This document shows, piece by piece, positions 51,025 to 59,491 of a stretch of DNA of 64,000 bases. Numbering within the stretch: the first letter of the stretch is position 1; the number at the start of each line of letters is the position of its first letter. Location of the stretch: positions 1 through 64,000 of the forward strand of contig JBBIPA010000002.1 of the NCBI GenBank assembly GCA_037443085.1. The letters are read 5' to 3'. Source of the DNA: JBBIPA01 sp037443085. Lineage in GTDB: Bacteria > Chloroflexota > Dehalococcoidia > GIF9 > UBA5629. The translations under genes were made by a program, and so were the position numbers. The notes under the pieces were generated by a model. It was not told the DNA's origin, made no database searches, and saw only the letters and a program-made list of their open reading frames with translations.

Positions 51025-51930
51025 ATGGCTAAAAGATTAACCAGAGCCTCCTTAGCGAAGTGGCGAGGGGAGCGAAGCGCTGGCTCCAGCAGCGTCACCC
51101 GTTGTGGCAACACAGCGTTCCTCTGGGGGCAAAAAACCTATATCATGGGAATCGTCAATGTCTCGCCGGATTCTTTCTCTGGCGATGGGTTGGCAAGCGT
51201 TGATGATGCTGTAGCTCAGGCGCATCGGTTTGTTGCCGAGGGAGCCGACATTATTGACATCGGTGGCGAATCCACCCGCCCCGGCACCACCTCCAAATCA
51301 GATCAGGAGGCTATCGAGCAGGAGTTGCAGCGGGTTATGCCGGTGCTGAAGAGACTGGCTGGCAATATAGCTGTGCCCTTGAGCATCGACACCTATCATC
51401 ATGAGGTAGCTATCCAGGCGCTAAATGCCGGCGCTCACCTGATCAACGATATCTGGGGCTTAAAAAAAGATGCCAGGTTGGCCAGTCTGGCAGCGGAGAG
51501 AAACGTGCCCCTCATCCTCATGGCAAATCATCGTGAAAACCCCCAGCGCCATATCATGCCGTCGGTCATTGCCAGCCTCAAATGGGCAGTGGATACAGCA
51601 CTGGATGCCGGTGTGCCCTGGGATAACATCATTATCGACCCCGGCATAGGCTTTGGCCCAACCTACGAGCAAAACCTGGAGATTATCCGCCGTTTTGACG
51701 AGCTAAAGATAATGGGACTCCCGGTACTTCTGGCCACCTCGAGGAAATCGGTGATTGGCCTTACTTTGAACCTGCCCTTTGAGCAACGTATAGAAGGCAC
51801 TGCCGCCACCGTCGCTATCGGTGTTGCCAGAGGAGCAGATATGGTACGGGTACATGATGTCAAAGAAATGGTCCGGGTTTGCCGGATGAGCGATGCCGTC
51901 ATCAGGGGACCAGCGCAGAGGCAACAGTAA
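51025..51930 (+). CDS. folP: Dihydropteroate synthase
   Basis: The 301-residue FolP joins p-aminobenzoate to the pterin diphosphate in folate synthesis. After an N-terminal stretch of about 35 residues it shows YIMGIVNVSPDSFSGDG, GADIIDIGGESTRPG, SIDTYHHEVA and IIDPGIGFGPTYEQN. Folate is needed for one-carbon metabolism. The ATG is supported by the abutting promoter. It overlaps folK (TAATG). Confidence 0.95.
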   Translation: MAKRLTRASLAKWRGERSAGSSSVTRCGNTAFLWGQKTYIMGIVNVSPDSFSGDGLASVDDAVAQAHRFVAEGADIIDIGGESTRPGTTSKSDQEAIEQELQRVMPVLKRLAGNIAVPLSIDTYHHEVAIQALNAGAHLINDIWGLKKDARLASLAAERNVPLILMANHRENPQRHIMPSVIASLKWAVDTALDAGVPWDNIIIDPGIGFGPTYEQNLEIIRRFDELKIMGLPVLLATSRKSVIGLTLNLPFEQRIEGTAATVAIGVARGADMVRVHDVKEMVRVCRMSDAVIRGPAQRQQ

Positions 51931-52463
51931 TGGTAACGGTGTATCTCGGTCTGGGCTCAAATCTGGGTAACCGCAAGCAAAAGCTGGCACAAGCCCTGGA
52001 GATGCTCTCTCAACAAGCAGAAATAGAGCAGGTTTCCTCGGTATACGAAACCGAGCCAGTCGGCTTCATAGAACAACCTTTATTTCTTAACGCTGTCTGC
52101 CGGATTTCTACCAGTTTAAGTCCGACTAAGCTGCTCGCCTTTGCCAAGAAAATTGAGTCTACCCTGGGCAGGGTACCCAGTTTTGCTAATGCTCCCAGGC
52201 CCATAGACATAGATATTCTTTTCTATGGCAATAGAACTATCAGAAGTAACGCTTTAGCCGTTCCGCACCCGCGTTTAATCCAGCGGGCTTTCGTGCTGGT
52301 GCCGCTTGCCGAAATCGCTCCTGACTTAATCCATCCGGAAAGTAAAAAAACCATAAAAGAACTGCTGGATAGCTTGGGAAATGACGAAGGCGTGCGGCGA
52401 TGGTCTGAAGCCTCAGCAATTATAGGTAAAAGAAGGAGGCGTCATGTATCAGGTATCTGTTGA
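51930..52463 (+). CDS. folK: 6-hydroxymethyl-dihydropterin pyrophosphokinase
   Basis: The 177-residue FolK starts MVTVYLGLGSNLGNRKQKLA at the ATG overlapping the folP stop. It has the family core YETEPVGFIEQPLFLNAVCR and PRPIDIDILFYGN with its metal Asp pair, then VPHPRLIQRAFVLVPLAEI. It provides the pyrophosphorylated pterin used by FolP. Confidence 0.95.
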   Translation: MVTVYLGLGSNLGNRKQKLAQALEMLSQQAEIEQVSSVYETEPVGFIEQPLFLNAVCRISTSLSPTKLLAFAKKIESTLGRVPSFANAPRPIDIDILFYGNRTIRSNALAVPHPRLIQRAFVLVPLAEIAPDLIHPESKKTIKELLDSLGNDEGVRRWSEASAIIGKRRRRHVSGIC

Positions 52464-52809
52464 GCAGCACTTTGATGCCGCTCATTATTTACGGGATTAT
52501 CACGGCAAATGCGAAAACTTGCATGGCCACCGTTTCAAAGTAGTGGTTCACCTGAAGTCGGAAAAACTCAACGAAATCGGGTTAGCCTATGACTTTGTCG
52601 AGCTTAAACGGCATCTTGCTGATGTCCTCGCCACCTTCGACCATACTTGTATTAACGATGTACCACCTTTCGATAAGCTCAATGCCTCTTCGGAGAATAT
52701 TGCCGCCACCATTTACCAGAAGCTTAAGCCCAAATTACCCGGGGAAATGATGCTGGCAAGTGTGGAAGTCTGGGAGTCACCCCAAACCTATATCACCTAC
52801 AGCCCCTGA
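52444..52809 (+). CDS. queD: 6-carboxytetrahydropterin synthase / PTPS family
   Basis: A 121-residue PTPS-fold enzyme with zinc His in VEQHFDAAHYL and HGH. The catalytic Cys is in CENLHGHRFKV (the C-x3-HGH pattern of QueD), and the C-terminal Glu is in SVEVWESPQTY. Cys rather than Glu before HGH favours queuosine synthesis over the PTPS-III folate route, although it is fused to the fol operon by overlap. AAGGAGGCGTC precedes the ATG. Confidence 0.88.
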   Translation: MYQVSVEQHFDAAHYLRDYHGKCENLHGHRFKVVVHLKSEKLNEIGLAYDFVELKRHLADVLATFDHTCINDVPPFDKLNASSENIAATIYQKLKPKLPGEMMLASVEVWESPQTYITYSP

Positions 52810-52861
52810 TGCCTTGCTTAAAACGACTGGAGTTGTTAAATGAGGGCATAGGCCCTTCGCC

Positions 52862-53038
52862 CTATGTTCCCGGCGGCAATAGATGAGGAATGCTATCCTT
52901 GATAGCATAGCTGTGGTTACATTTCTGACAGAAAAGAGACCCCTTCACCACATCGCTATTTTTTTCCTCGGCAATGTCCAGCTTGAGCGACCCCTTACAT
53001 GCCGGGCAAGCTAAAATATCTATCAGGTCTCGTTTCAT
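52862..53038 (-). CDS. Trm112-family zinc-ribbon protein
   Basis: A 58-residue protein, MKRDLIDILACPACKGSLKL with FCQKCNHSYAIKDSIPHLLP at the end. The pattern CPxC...CxxC plus IPxLLP is the Trm112/YcaR signature. In bacteria such proteins can act as small partners of methyltransferases. AAGGAG precedes the ATG. No partner methyltransferase is adjacent. Confidence 0.9.
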   Translation of the reverse strand: MKRDLIDILACPACKGSLKLDIAEEKNSDVVKGSLFCQKCNHSYAIKDSIPHLLPPGT

Positions 53039-53099
53039 CTCTCGCTCCTTACCGCAATCTCAACAAATCGTCTCAATGGTTAAGAAAATGCCAAATTTG

Positions 53100-53687
53100 C
53101 TATTTGGGCGGCTCGAAAAACAGGTATGACCACAGCGACATCCTCACATACTGGGTTACTTTTTTCTCTTTCTGCACCTGGGTGGGGACCTGTCGATATT
53201 TCACCACGTCCCTGTATTTGGTTACATTCCGATACCTGGTCACCTCTTCAGGGTATTTCACTGTGATGACCGCCCTGTTATTGCCATAACTGTCCCAGAA
53301 ATATCTCCATGGATAGAACCGTGTCCGGTTATCACTTACCCAGAAAAAGTACTGCGGGTAAGAGGAATAGCCCTGAAAGTTGACTGTAACAGAGGAATTC
53401 GCCCTGGTCACATCGAAGGTGTATGACCAGTTACTGGAACCCACGTAGGCATCATAAACGGTGTCTGTCCTAGTTTCCGTTGCCATATAAGGCTCGGTCG
53501 CCGTATACGCTTCCTGCACTGTATAAGGCTCGTTCTTCATCTCCATTTCCCAGTAAGTTTCTGTCACCTGGATAGGCACTATCTTGAGGGGCAAAGCGAA
53601 GATAATAACTAGCACAAGTAAAGGGGCAAGCCCCGCAACAATAGGTTTCCAGTTCCCTGGAATTTTTATCGAAATATTATTTGCCAC
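53100..53687 (-). CDS. Membrane-anchored protein with Tyr/Thr/Val-rich repeats
   Basis: A 195-residue protein starting at GTG after AAAGGAGGT. It has one transmembrane helix (about residues 17-36) and then two repetitive stretches. The first is Thr/Glu/Tyr rich (YTVQEAYTATEPYMATET), the second is built on a V-x-x-Y-R unit (EVTRYRNVTKYRDVVKYR). Between them is an aromatic beta-like segment of about 55 residues. The C-terminus ends in a short hydrophobic SLWSYLFFEPP. I do not recognise the family; the bulk is probably extracellular. Confidence 0.75.
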   Translation of the reverse strand: MANNISIKIPGNWKPIVAGLAPLLVLVIIFALPLKIVPIQVTETYWEMEMKNEPYTVQEAYTATEPYMATETRTDTVYDAYVGSSNWSYTFDVTRANSSVTVNFQGYSSYPQYFFWVSDNRTRFYPWRYFWDSYGNNRAVITVKYPEEVTRYRNVTKYRDVVKYRQVPTQVQKEKKVTQYVRMSLWSYLFFEPPK

Positions 53688-53733
53688 CGCTAACCTCCTT
53701 TCCGAATATGCTGCTGGTATGAGCGCAATTACT

Positions 53734-53742
53734 ATTATAACA
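53734..53742 (-). promoter_or_regulatory. Extended -10 promoter of the repeat membrane protein
   Basis: TGTTATAAT on the minus strand is a consensus extended -10, about 47 bp before the GTG at 53687. Confidence 0.5.
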
Positions 53743-53875
53743 CTGGAAGTATTTTTCAGATAAATTCAGAAGCAAAACACCAGCCCAACTCCGCAACTAA
53801 GTCGTAGTATCCCGCGGGTTCCTGTGACTGTGATTTTCGGACAGCTACATTATAGTGCGTAACCTGAAAACACTA

Positions 53876-53904
53876 TTGACACTGTGACAACTTAAATGTA
53901 CTCT
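53876..53904 (+). promoter_or_regulatory. Promoter of the DUF4870 gene
   Basis: TTGACA (53876-53881), 17 bp, and TACTCT (53899-53904) lie about 35 bp before the ATG at 53939. Confidence 0.42.
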
Positions 53905-53938
53905 TATGTTTAATCAATTTAAAAGGAGGAGGATCGCT

Positions 53939-54265
53939 ATGACAAAAACGTCGACCGGACTTGGGGAGAACGTTGCCGGGTTGTTGTGCTATGTCGTAGG
54001 CTGGATAACAGGTGTGATATTTATCATCATCGAAAAAGACAATAAGTTTGTCCGCTTCCACGCCATGCAATCAATAATTGTGTTCGGCATACTCACTGTA
54101 GCTCGCATCCTTCTGGGGTGGATACCGTTTATTGGCTGGATTTTCGGCATTATCATCGGGATACTGGCTTTCATCCTTTGGATTATCTTAATGGTTAAAG
54201 CCTACCAGGGAGAAAAATACAAGCTCCCCTGGGCAGGCAGCTTTGCCGAGAAACAGGTCGGCTAA
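53939..54265 (+). CDS. DUF4870 (Tic20-like) membrane protein
   Basis: A 108-residue protein starting MTKTSTGLGENVAGLLCYVV after AGGAGGAGG. It has three hydrophobic helices, and its family core is GLLCYVVGWITG, then FVRFHAMQSIIVFG, then MVKAYQGEKYKLP. The same core reappears as the N-terminal part of the HD-GYP protein at 60967. Function of the family is unknown. Confidence 0.88.
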   Translation: MTKTSTGLGENVAGLLCYVVGWITGVIFIIIEKDNKFVRFHAMQSIIVFGILTVARILLGWIPFIGWIFGIIIGILAFILWIILMVKAYQGEKYKLPWAGSFAEKQVG

Positions 54266-54335
54266 TACCACACTAAATAAGCTATTTTTCAAATGGGAAC
54301 CTTAGAATAGTGGAGGTCCTATAAGGCAACGTTTC

Positions 54336-54638
54336 ATGAAAAGTCCAATGGAACTGCCCAGGCTCAACATCAATTTCTGCAAAGTCGTGGTCGGCGTCTG
54401 TTTCTCCTTGCTCTGGGCCAGGGTGATGTACATAATCTGGGAACAGCCTTCCTACCTGACTTTTATCTGGTTTTACCTGGTGATTGGCAGCGTCATTCTG
54501 AAATGGGTGCTGTTCACCGTCATCGACCGCATTCATTTCAGGCTAAGACTCAAGGCACTGAAGAAAGAGCTGGATGAATCGGCGAGAAGAGTGAACGAGG
54601 CATCGCATTCCGCCAGGCAGAGAGATGAATGCAGTTAG
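54336..54638 (+). CDS. Small two-helix membrane protein of unknown function
   Basis: A 100-residue protein with helices near residues 17-33 and 40-60, followed by a charged coiled tail (LRLKALKKELDESARRVNEA). The ribosome site is weak. It lies 70 bp after the DUF4870 gene on the same strand and converges with the MFS gene. The family is not recognised. Confidence 0.6.
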   Translation: MKSPMELPRLNINFCKVVVGVCFSLLWARVMYIIWEQPSYLTFIWFYLVIGSVILKWVLFTVIDRIHFRLRLKALKKELDESARRVNEASHSARQRDECS

Positions 54639-54654
54639 TCTTCCGGTTACTATC

Positions 54655-55941
54655 TCATTTCTGTTTGCTGGCGAATTTCATATTGGACAGCCCGATGCCG
54701 ATAACAGAGATAGCTATTCCCAGCCAGAAGGCCGGCTGATAGTTGCCGACCACGTCAAAGATATAGCCAGCGAAATAGGAGCCAAAACTGGCAGCGATTG
54801 CTTCGGCAAGACCCAGTACCCCCATGACCACCCCGATTGAAGCCAGCCCGAATGCTTCAGAGGATACGGAAAATCTCAGAACCGCCTGTGCCCCCCAGCC
54901 AAAGCCGAAAACGATGCCATACAGATAAAGCCCCCCTAAATCAGTGACCAGTATCCCTAACACCAGAGCAACAGTGGTTAATATCTCGCTCACTATTAGT
55001 GCCGGCTTATTTCCGATAATATCAGCAACACGTCCCATGATAACTCTGCCCAGCAGACTGGATACGGTAAGGGCTGCGGTAACATTAGCCCCATCGGTTA
55101 ATGAGAATCCCTTATCCTGGACAAAAGCTGCGGTATGCGGTAGAAAGGCAGAGCGGCAAAAACCGAAGCTGAAATATAAGCCGGTGATTATCCAGAACCG
55201 TCCTGTTCTGAGTGCCTCCCCTAGCGAAAGCCCCGTTGATGACGGATGTTCCTCTGCTCTGTCCACCTGAAGAGTCGCCATTTCGGATTTGCCGTCAGGT
55301 AACTGCCCCACATCTTTCGGGCTATTCTTGAAAAACAGCCCTGCGGCAATCATACAGACCAGCGCCATGATGCCCAGTATGACATAGGTCAGGCGCCAGC
55401 CATAGTTCAGGATAAGCCAGGCGGTCAACGGAGCAATGACCGGACCGCCGATGCCTATCCCTGCCTGAACGATACCGGTCATCAGTCCACGCTGTCGGGC
55501 AAACCACCGTACTATGGTAGCCATCACCGGCACCGTCACCACGCTTACCCCGATGGCGGCAACCAGGCCGAAGTTGAGCTGGAATTGCCACAGCGCATTA
55601 ACCTGCGACATCAGCAAAAACGATATTCCCAGAAAGGAGCCAAACAACGTAATGACTACCCTGGGGCCGAGTCTGTCAGTCAGCCGTCCGGTGACAATTG
55701 CCAGAGCACCATACACGATAGTAGAGATGGCATAACCGACCATGATATCACCCCTGGTCCAGCCAAATTCATTCGACATCGGCACCAGAAGCACACTGAA
55801 GGCAGGGGTGTATACCCCCCATCCCACCAGCCACACCATGAATCCCGCCGCAGTCACCACATAGCCATAGAAGAACTTCGGACTGGCGGTGCTACCGGAC
55901 GGTGAACGGACTTCTTTGCGGTTCAGATTGTCTCGATTCAT
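54655..55941 (-). CDS. MFS transporter, OFA/monocarboxylate-type
   Basis: A 428-residue twelve-helix transporter with a central cytoplasmic loop (about residues 200-235). It begins FYGYVVTAAGFMVWLVGWG as in OFA/MCT carriers, has the loop 2-3 motif GRLTDRLGPR, and RGLMTGIVQAGIGIGG in helix 4-5. Substrate is unknown; monocarboxylates such as oxalate, formate or pyruvate are typical for the family. Confidence 0.88.
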   Translation of the reverse strand: MNRDNLNRKEVRSPSGSTASPKFFYGYVVTAAGFMVWLVGWGVYTPAFSVLLVPMSNEFGWTRGDIMVGYAISTIVYGALAIVTGRLTDRLGPRVVITLFGSFLGISFLLMSQVNALWQFQLNFGLVAAIGVSVVTVPVMATIVRWFARQRGLMTGIVQAGIGIGGPVIAPLTAWLILNYGWRLTYVILGIMALVCMIAAGLFFKNSPKDVGQLPDGKSEMATLQVDRAEEHPSSTGLSLGEALRTGRFWIITGLYFSFGFCRSAFLPHTAAFVQDKGFSLTDGANVTAALTVSSLLGRVIMGRVADIIGNKPALIVSEILTTVALVLGILVTDLGGLYLYGIVFGFGWGAQAVLRFSVSSEAFGLASIGVVMGVLGLAEAIAASFGSYFAGYIFDVVGNYQPAFWLGIAISVIGIGLSNMKFASKQK

Positions 55942-56017
55942 TTAAACCTTTTTGCGGGCAGCACGTATAATAGCTTTCATACCCACTTTCCTGCAACTTC
56001 TCTCCCCAAAAAATATG

Positions 56018-56046
56018 TTGACACCATCACTGAGCAGGTCTATACT
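56018..56046 (+). promoter_or_regulatory. Consensus promoter of the GalT-like gene
   Basis: TTGACA (56018-56023), 17 bp, and TATACT (56041-56046) put transcription start near 56053, only about 7 nt before the ATG at 56060. Confidence 0.68.
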
Positions 56047-56059
56047 CAAACGCAAACAA

Positions 56060-57103
56060 ATGATTCGCTTTAGAATCCACAAAGAAAAAGCTCTGCTGCA
56101 TAACCCGCTCAAGGAGTTTGAGCTTGAGGCGCAGCCCATAGAGTACCGCGTCGACCCACTTACTGGTTTCACCTCGACTTTCCACACCCGCCCTGCCTCG
56201 TCGCCGGTGATATATCAGATTGATGAAGCTGTTGTCAGCAAACTGGCCACCGAGACAGAGGTAAACTGCCTGTTCTGCCCGGACAAAGCTGGCACCGCCA
56301 CCCCGAAATTCCCCGCCAGTCTAATACCTGACGGCAGAATGAGCCGGGGTGAAGCCACCATGTTTCCCAATCTCTTTGCCCAGAAAGGGCATTCTGCCGT
56401 CATCGCCCTGAGCAAAAAGCACTTTCTCAGATTAAACGAGTTCCGCCCTGATATTCTGTACAACGCACTTAAATTAGCCGAGTTTTACCTGCGGCGCGCT
56501 TACGAGGTGGACGGCATAAAATACGCCGAGATCGGGCAGAACTATCTCTACCCCAGCGGCTCCAGCGTGCCCCATCCCCATATCCAGGCATTAGCCTCCT
56601 ACTATCCCTATTACCTGCTCAAGCTCTACATGGCGAAGGCCAGAGAACACTACCGGAAATACTCGCATAACTACTGGGATGAACTGGTCAGGAAAGAAAA
56701 ACGACTGAAGGTGAGGTATCTGGGTGCTTTGGACAACACCGAGTGGTTCATCCCCTTTGCCCCCAGCCGCCATGACGAGGTGAACTTTGTAGTCCGGGGT
56801 AAGTCCGATTTCCTGGAGTTTGACGACTCCGACTGGAAGAGCCTGGCTGATGGGTTGAGCCGTGTGCTACAGTCTTATCACGATGCCGGGCTGTCCTGCT
56901 TCAACTTTGCCATGTATTCTGCTCCTTTGGGAAAGAAGCTCAACTATCTCTGGGCTGGAGGCAAAATTGTCTCCCGCTCCAGTGTGCAAACGTTCCCTAC
57001 CAGCGATGTCTGGTATGGTCCCAATATACTCCTTTACGGTTTTATCACCGTGCCGCCGGAGGAGGTGGCCAGAACTATCCGTCCCTATTTCGCCGAGCCA
57101 TGA
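56060..57103 (+). CDS. GalT-like HIT-superfamily nucleotidyltransferase
   Basis: A 347-residue protein starting MIRFRIHKEKALLHNPLKEF; earlier in-frame ATGs lie at or upstream of the promoter. It has a metal-like CLFCPDK motif near residue 77, the FPNLF block, and the HIT-type nucleotide-binding triad in SSVPHPHIQ near residue 177. It is related to galactose-1-phosphate uridylyltransferases, but differs enough that the sugar and nucleotide cannot be named. It overlaps the next gene by 4 bp. Confidence 0.82.
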   Translation: MIRFRIHKEKALLHNPLKEFELEAQPIEYRVDPLTGFTSTFHTRPASSPVIYQIDEAVVSKLATETEVNCLFCPDKAGTATPKFPASLIPDGRMSRGEATMFPNLFAQKGHSAVIALSKKHFLRLNEFRPDILYNALKLAEFYLRRAYEVDGIKYAEIGQNYLYPSGSSVPHPHIQALASYYPYYLLKLYMAKAREHYRKYSHNYWDELVRKEKRLKVRYLGALDNTEWFIPFAPSRHDEVNFVVRGKSDFLEFDDSDWKSLADGLSRVLQSYHDAGLSCFNFAMYSAPLGKKLNYLWAGGKIVSRSSVQTFPTSDVWYGPNILLYGFITVPPEEVARTIRPYFAEP

Positions 57104-57873
57104 ACAGAAGCAGAGACAGTGTTCCGTTAAAATCATTGAAGTGGTATAAAGACCTTGCCACCATCAAAGGGCGCCGTAAAGCCGGGGCTTTTATTATCGA
57201 AGGCGACAGGGCTATCCAGCAAATCATTGATAGTCATCCTGATGCTGTAATTGAAATTGTCTCGATTAACCAACCGCTACCAGCCTACCGCCATTATCCA
57301 GTGCGGCTGGTCACCGAAAGCCAGTTCCGCTCTCTATGCTCCACCGAAACTCCCCAGGGAATCCTTGCCGTCGTCCGCATACCTGTGGATACTTACTCCG
57401 ATACATTGCCGGATAAGCCTGGCAACAGGGTATTGCTCTTGGAAGATATCCAGGACCCCGGCAATGTAGGGACTCTCATCCGCACCGCTGCCGCCTTTGA
57501 TTATGACGGAGTTATCCTTACTGAAAAATGCGCTGACCCGTTCTCTCCCAAATGCGTTCAATCCACCGCTGGCAGCGTGTTATCGGTATGGCTCCGGAGA
57601 ACTAAAAACCACCTTAAGCTTATGGAATCGCTGCGGGAAAGTGCCTACCCCCTTATTGCCACCGACTTGAATGGCAGAGAGGAGCCATCCATCCTCATTT
57701 GTAGCCACAAAGTGCTGCTGGCACTGGGCAATGAAGCCACCGGCTTGTCCGCATCGCTGTTAAAAGCGGCAGAGCACCGCATTAAAATCCCTATTGACCG
57801 CAACAAAGCCGAATCACTCAACGTTGCCATCTCCGGCGCCATCCTGATGTACCTCAGTTCCGCAGAAGAATAA
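57100..57873 (+). CDS. TrmH/SpoU family RNA 2'-O-methyltransferase
   Basis: A 257-residue SPOUT methyltransferase with the substrate-binding N-domain (AFIIEGDRAIQQII) and TPQGILAVV. The knotted domain carries LLEDIQDPGNVGTLIRTA, LALGNEATGL and IPIDRNKAESLNVAISGAIL. It methylates ribose in rRNA or tRNA; the target position is not evident. It is translationally coupled to the GalT-like gene. Confidence 0.93.
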   Translation: MNRSRDSVPLKSLKWYKDLATIKGRRKAGAFIIEGDRAIQQIIDSHPDAVIEIVSINQPLPAYRHYPVRLVTESQFRSLCSTETPQGILAVVRIPVDTYSDTLPDKPGNRVLLLEDIQDPGNVGTLIRTAAAFDYDGVILTEKCADPFSPKCVQSTAGSVLSVWLRRTKNHLKLMESLRESAYPLIATDLNGREEPSILICSHKVLLALGNEATGLSASLLKAAEHRIKIPIDRNKAESLNVAISGAILMYLSSAEE

Positions 57874-57918
57874 CAGAAGCGGCTTTCAGCTCCTTCACAG
57901 GGTGAGAGGTCGGTAAAT

Positions 57919-57947
57919 TTGACAAATTTCCCCAAAAGTCATATAAA
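57919..57947 (+). promoter_or_regulatory. Near-consensus promoter directly abutting ATG 57954
   Basis: TTGACA (57919-57924), exactly 17 bp, and TATAAA (57942-57947). The expected start site is 57954, the A of the ATG, so the transcript would be leaderless. This supports ATG 57954 as the true start of the signal-peptide frame. Confidence 0.75.
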
Positions 57948-57953
57948 CGAAAT

Positions 57954-59336
57954 ATGCGTTATATTAAGCTGCTCCTGTACGCAGCTATGGCATCGCTGCT
58001 GTCAATCATTGCCTTGCCCACACCAGCAGACGGTGCTGGCTGAGGTCCCAGTGGATGTCCTGTGTCAGGTCTGACACCAAACACCGGCTGGGTGGGTAGC
58101 TCGACCACCATGATCGTCTCCAGCAACAACTTCCCCATAGAAGGTGACTATAAAATCATGTGGGGCACATCCCCCAAATTCGACGATGGCAAAGCTATCA
58201 TAGTCAAAGAAGGCACCTCTCCCAGAGGCAACCAAGTCGTAACCGTCAGTTTTCCGATTCCTGAAGCTGCCTTCGGGATGTACTACGTAGGATTCGTCCG
58301 CCCTGGCCGTGATGACCATACCATATTCTCATTCAATGTCCTGCCCCGTCTGAGCGTCCAGCCTGTTTCGGCGTCACCTGGCAACACCGTCACCATCTAT
58401 GGCACCGGCTTCCCCGCCAACGATGCTATCTCTTTTACTTTCGATAGTAAGTCCACTGAAGCCAATACCACCGCCAATAGTAATGGTAGCTTCACCACGG
58501 GTTTTACCATTCCCGGCGCCGTTGCTGCGGAGCACCAGATATCAGCTAAGTCATCAAAGTTAACCAGTACTCTCGCCCCGGCCATAATGGTGGTGAAACC
58601 GGGGATTGCCGTCAACCCTCAATCGCCTCAAGCTGGTGGCAATGTCACTATTACCGGGCGTGGTTTTGCTGCCAAGGTGCTGATAGCCATCAAGTACAAT
58701 GAGCATGTTATTACGAACTCGCCAACTACCGATGACACGGGTAACTTCACCTATAGCTTTGCGCTACCTCCAAGCGCTGAAACAGGAATAAGATTAGTGG
58801 CTACCGACCCCCTGGGCAATACCACCACATTCTCGGTTGGAAGTAAGACGCCATCGTCGCCACCACCACCATTACCACCGTCTCCAATGCCGGGAGCACC
58901 CCAGAGCCCCGTCACGACAACGGGCAAAACGCTGCCCAAGCCAGCAACAGTAGCGCCCAAAGAAGAAAGCTTCGGTTTATTTGGTGCCCAGGAGGTGACC
59001 TTTGTCTGGACACAGGCATCCTCTTTCCCCGGTAACATCACCTATACCCTGGAAGTGTCCGGCAACCATAAATTCCAGTCGGCTAAGAAAGTGTCTGGCA
59101 TTGCCCAGACCAACCACACCCTTAAGCTGGAGGCAGGCACCTATTACTGGCGCGTTAAAGCGGTTGGCAGCCTGGGCAATGAAAGTGAGTGGGCTAACTC
59201 GCGGTACAGTTTCAAAGTAGGCTCGCTGCCAGTCTGGCTGATTGTCATCGGAGTCATTATTTATCTCGTCATCTTCTGGCTGCTCGTCCGAACACTGCTG
59301 CGCCGGCGAAATCGTGACCCTTACTACGATTACTAA
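57954..59336 (+). CDS. Secreted IPT/TIG- and fibronectin-like protein with in-frame UGA: candidate selenoprotein
   Basis: From ATG 57954 the frame reads a Sec-type signal peptide (MRYIKLLLYAAMASLLSIIA, then LPTPADGAG), meets TGA at 58041-58043 (codon 30) and continues in frame as GPSGCPVSGLTPNTGWVG to a stop at 59336, 460 residues with the TGA decoded. The mature part has two IPT/TIG-like units (SVQPVSASPGNTVTIYGTGF; AVNPQSPQAGGNVTITGRGF), a Pro-rich linker near residues 300-330, a fibronectin-like domain (NITYTLEVSGNHKF, TYYWRVKAVGSLGNESEW), one C-terminal transmembrane helix and a basic tail. A SECIS-like hairpin follows the TGA. The GTG at 58062 lies inside that hairpin and would give a product without signal peptide. 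Alternatives: nonsense mutation of TGG or sequencing error. Confidence 0.66.
58062..58077 (+). promoter_or_regulatory. SECIS-like hairpin 23 nt after the UGA
   Basis: GTGTC, loop AGGTCT and GACAC form a perfect stem starting 18 nt after the UGA, with the loop starting after 23 nt. The loop matches AGGUCU, the apical loop I recall for the E. coli fdhF SECIS. The distance equals that in hdrA and mvhD of this window. Confidence 0.55.
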
Positions 59337-59371
59337 AGCCAGAGCCTATCCCCACCATACCTTAACAACCA

Positions 59372-59491
59372 CTACTTCCCCACGATTTCAATCACCTTGT
59401 TCTTGCTGCCCAGACCGCTGACCACACTGACAGAAGTTTGCGGAACTTTGAAATGGTCTGCCAGTATCTTTATGAAACCACCTCTCCCCAC
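59372..59491 (-). pseudogene. DUF167 (YggU family) remnant
   Basis: In the frame ending at TAG 59374-59372 the product is FIKILADHFKVPQTSVSVVS followed by GLGSKNKVIEIVGK, which is the C-terminal third of a DUF167 protein. The N-terminal two thirds (strand-loop with the conserved ANAAL region) are absent, and its place is taken by the end of mtaB, with which it overlaps. A GTG at 59491 could start a 39-residue peptide. It looks like a gene truncated by a rearrangement. Confidence 0.65.

Noticed and set aside
58062..59336. A GTG-started protein beginning at 58062
   Set aside because: It has no ribosome site or signal peptide, and its start codon lies inside the SECIS-like hairpin. The promoter and signal sequence belong to ATG 57954 in the same frame.
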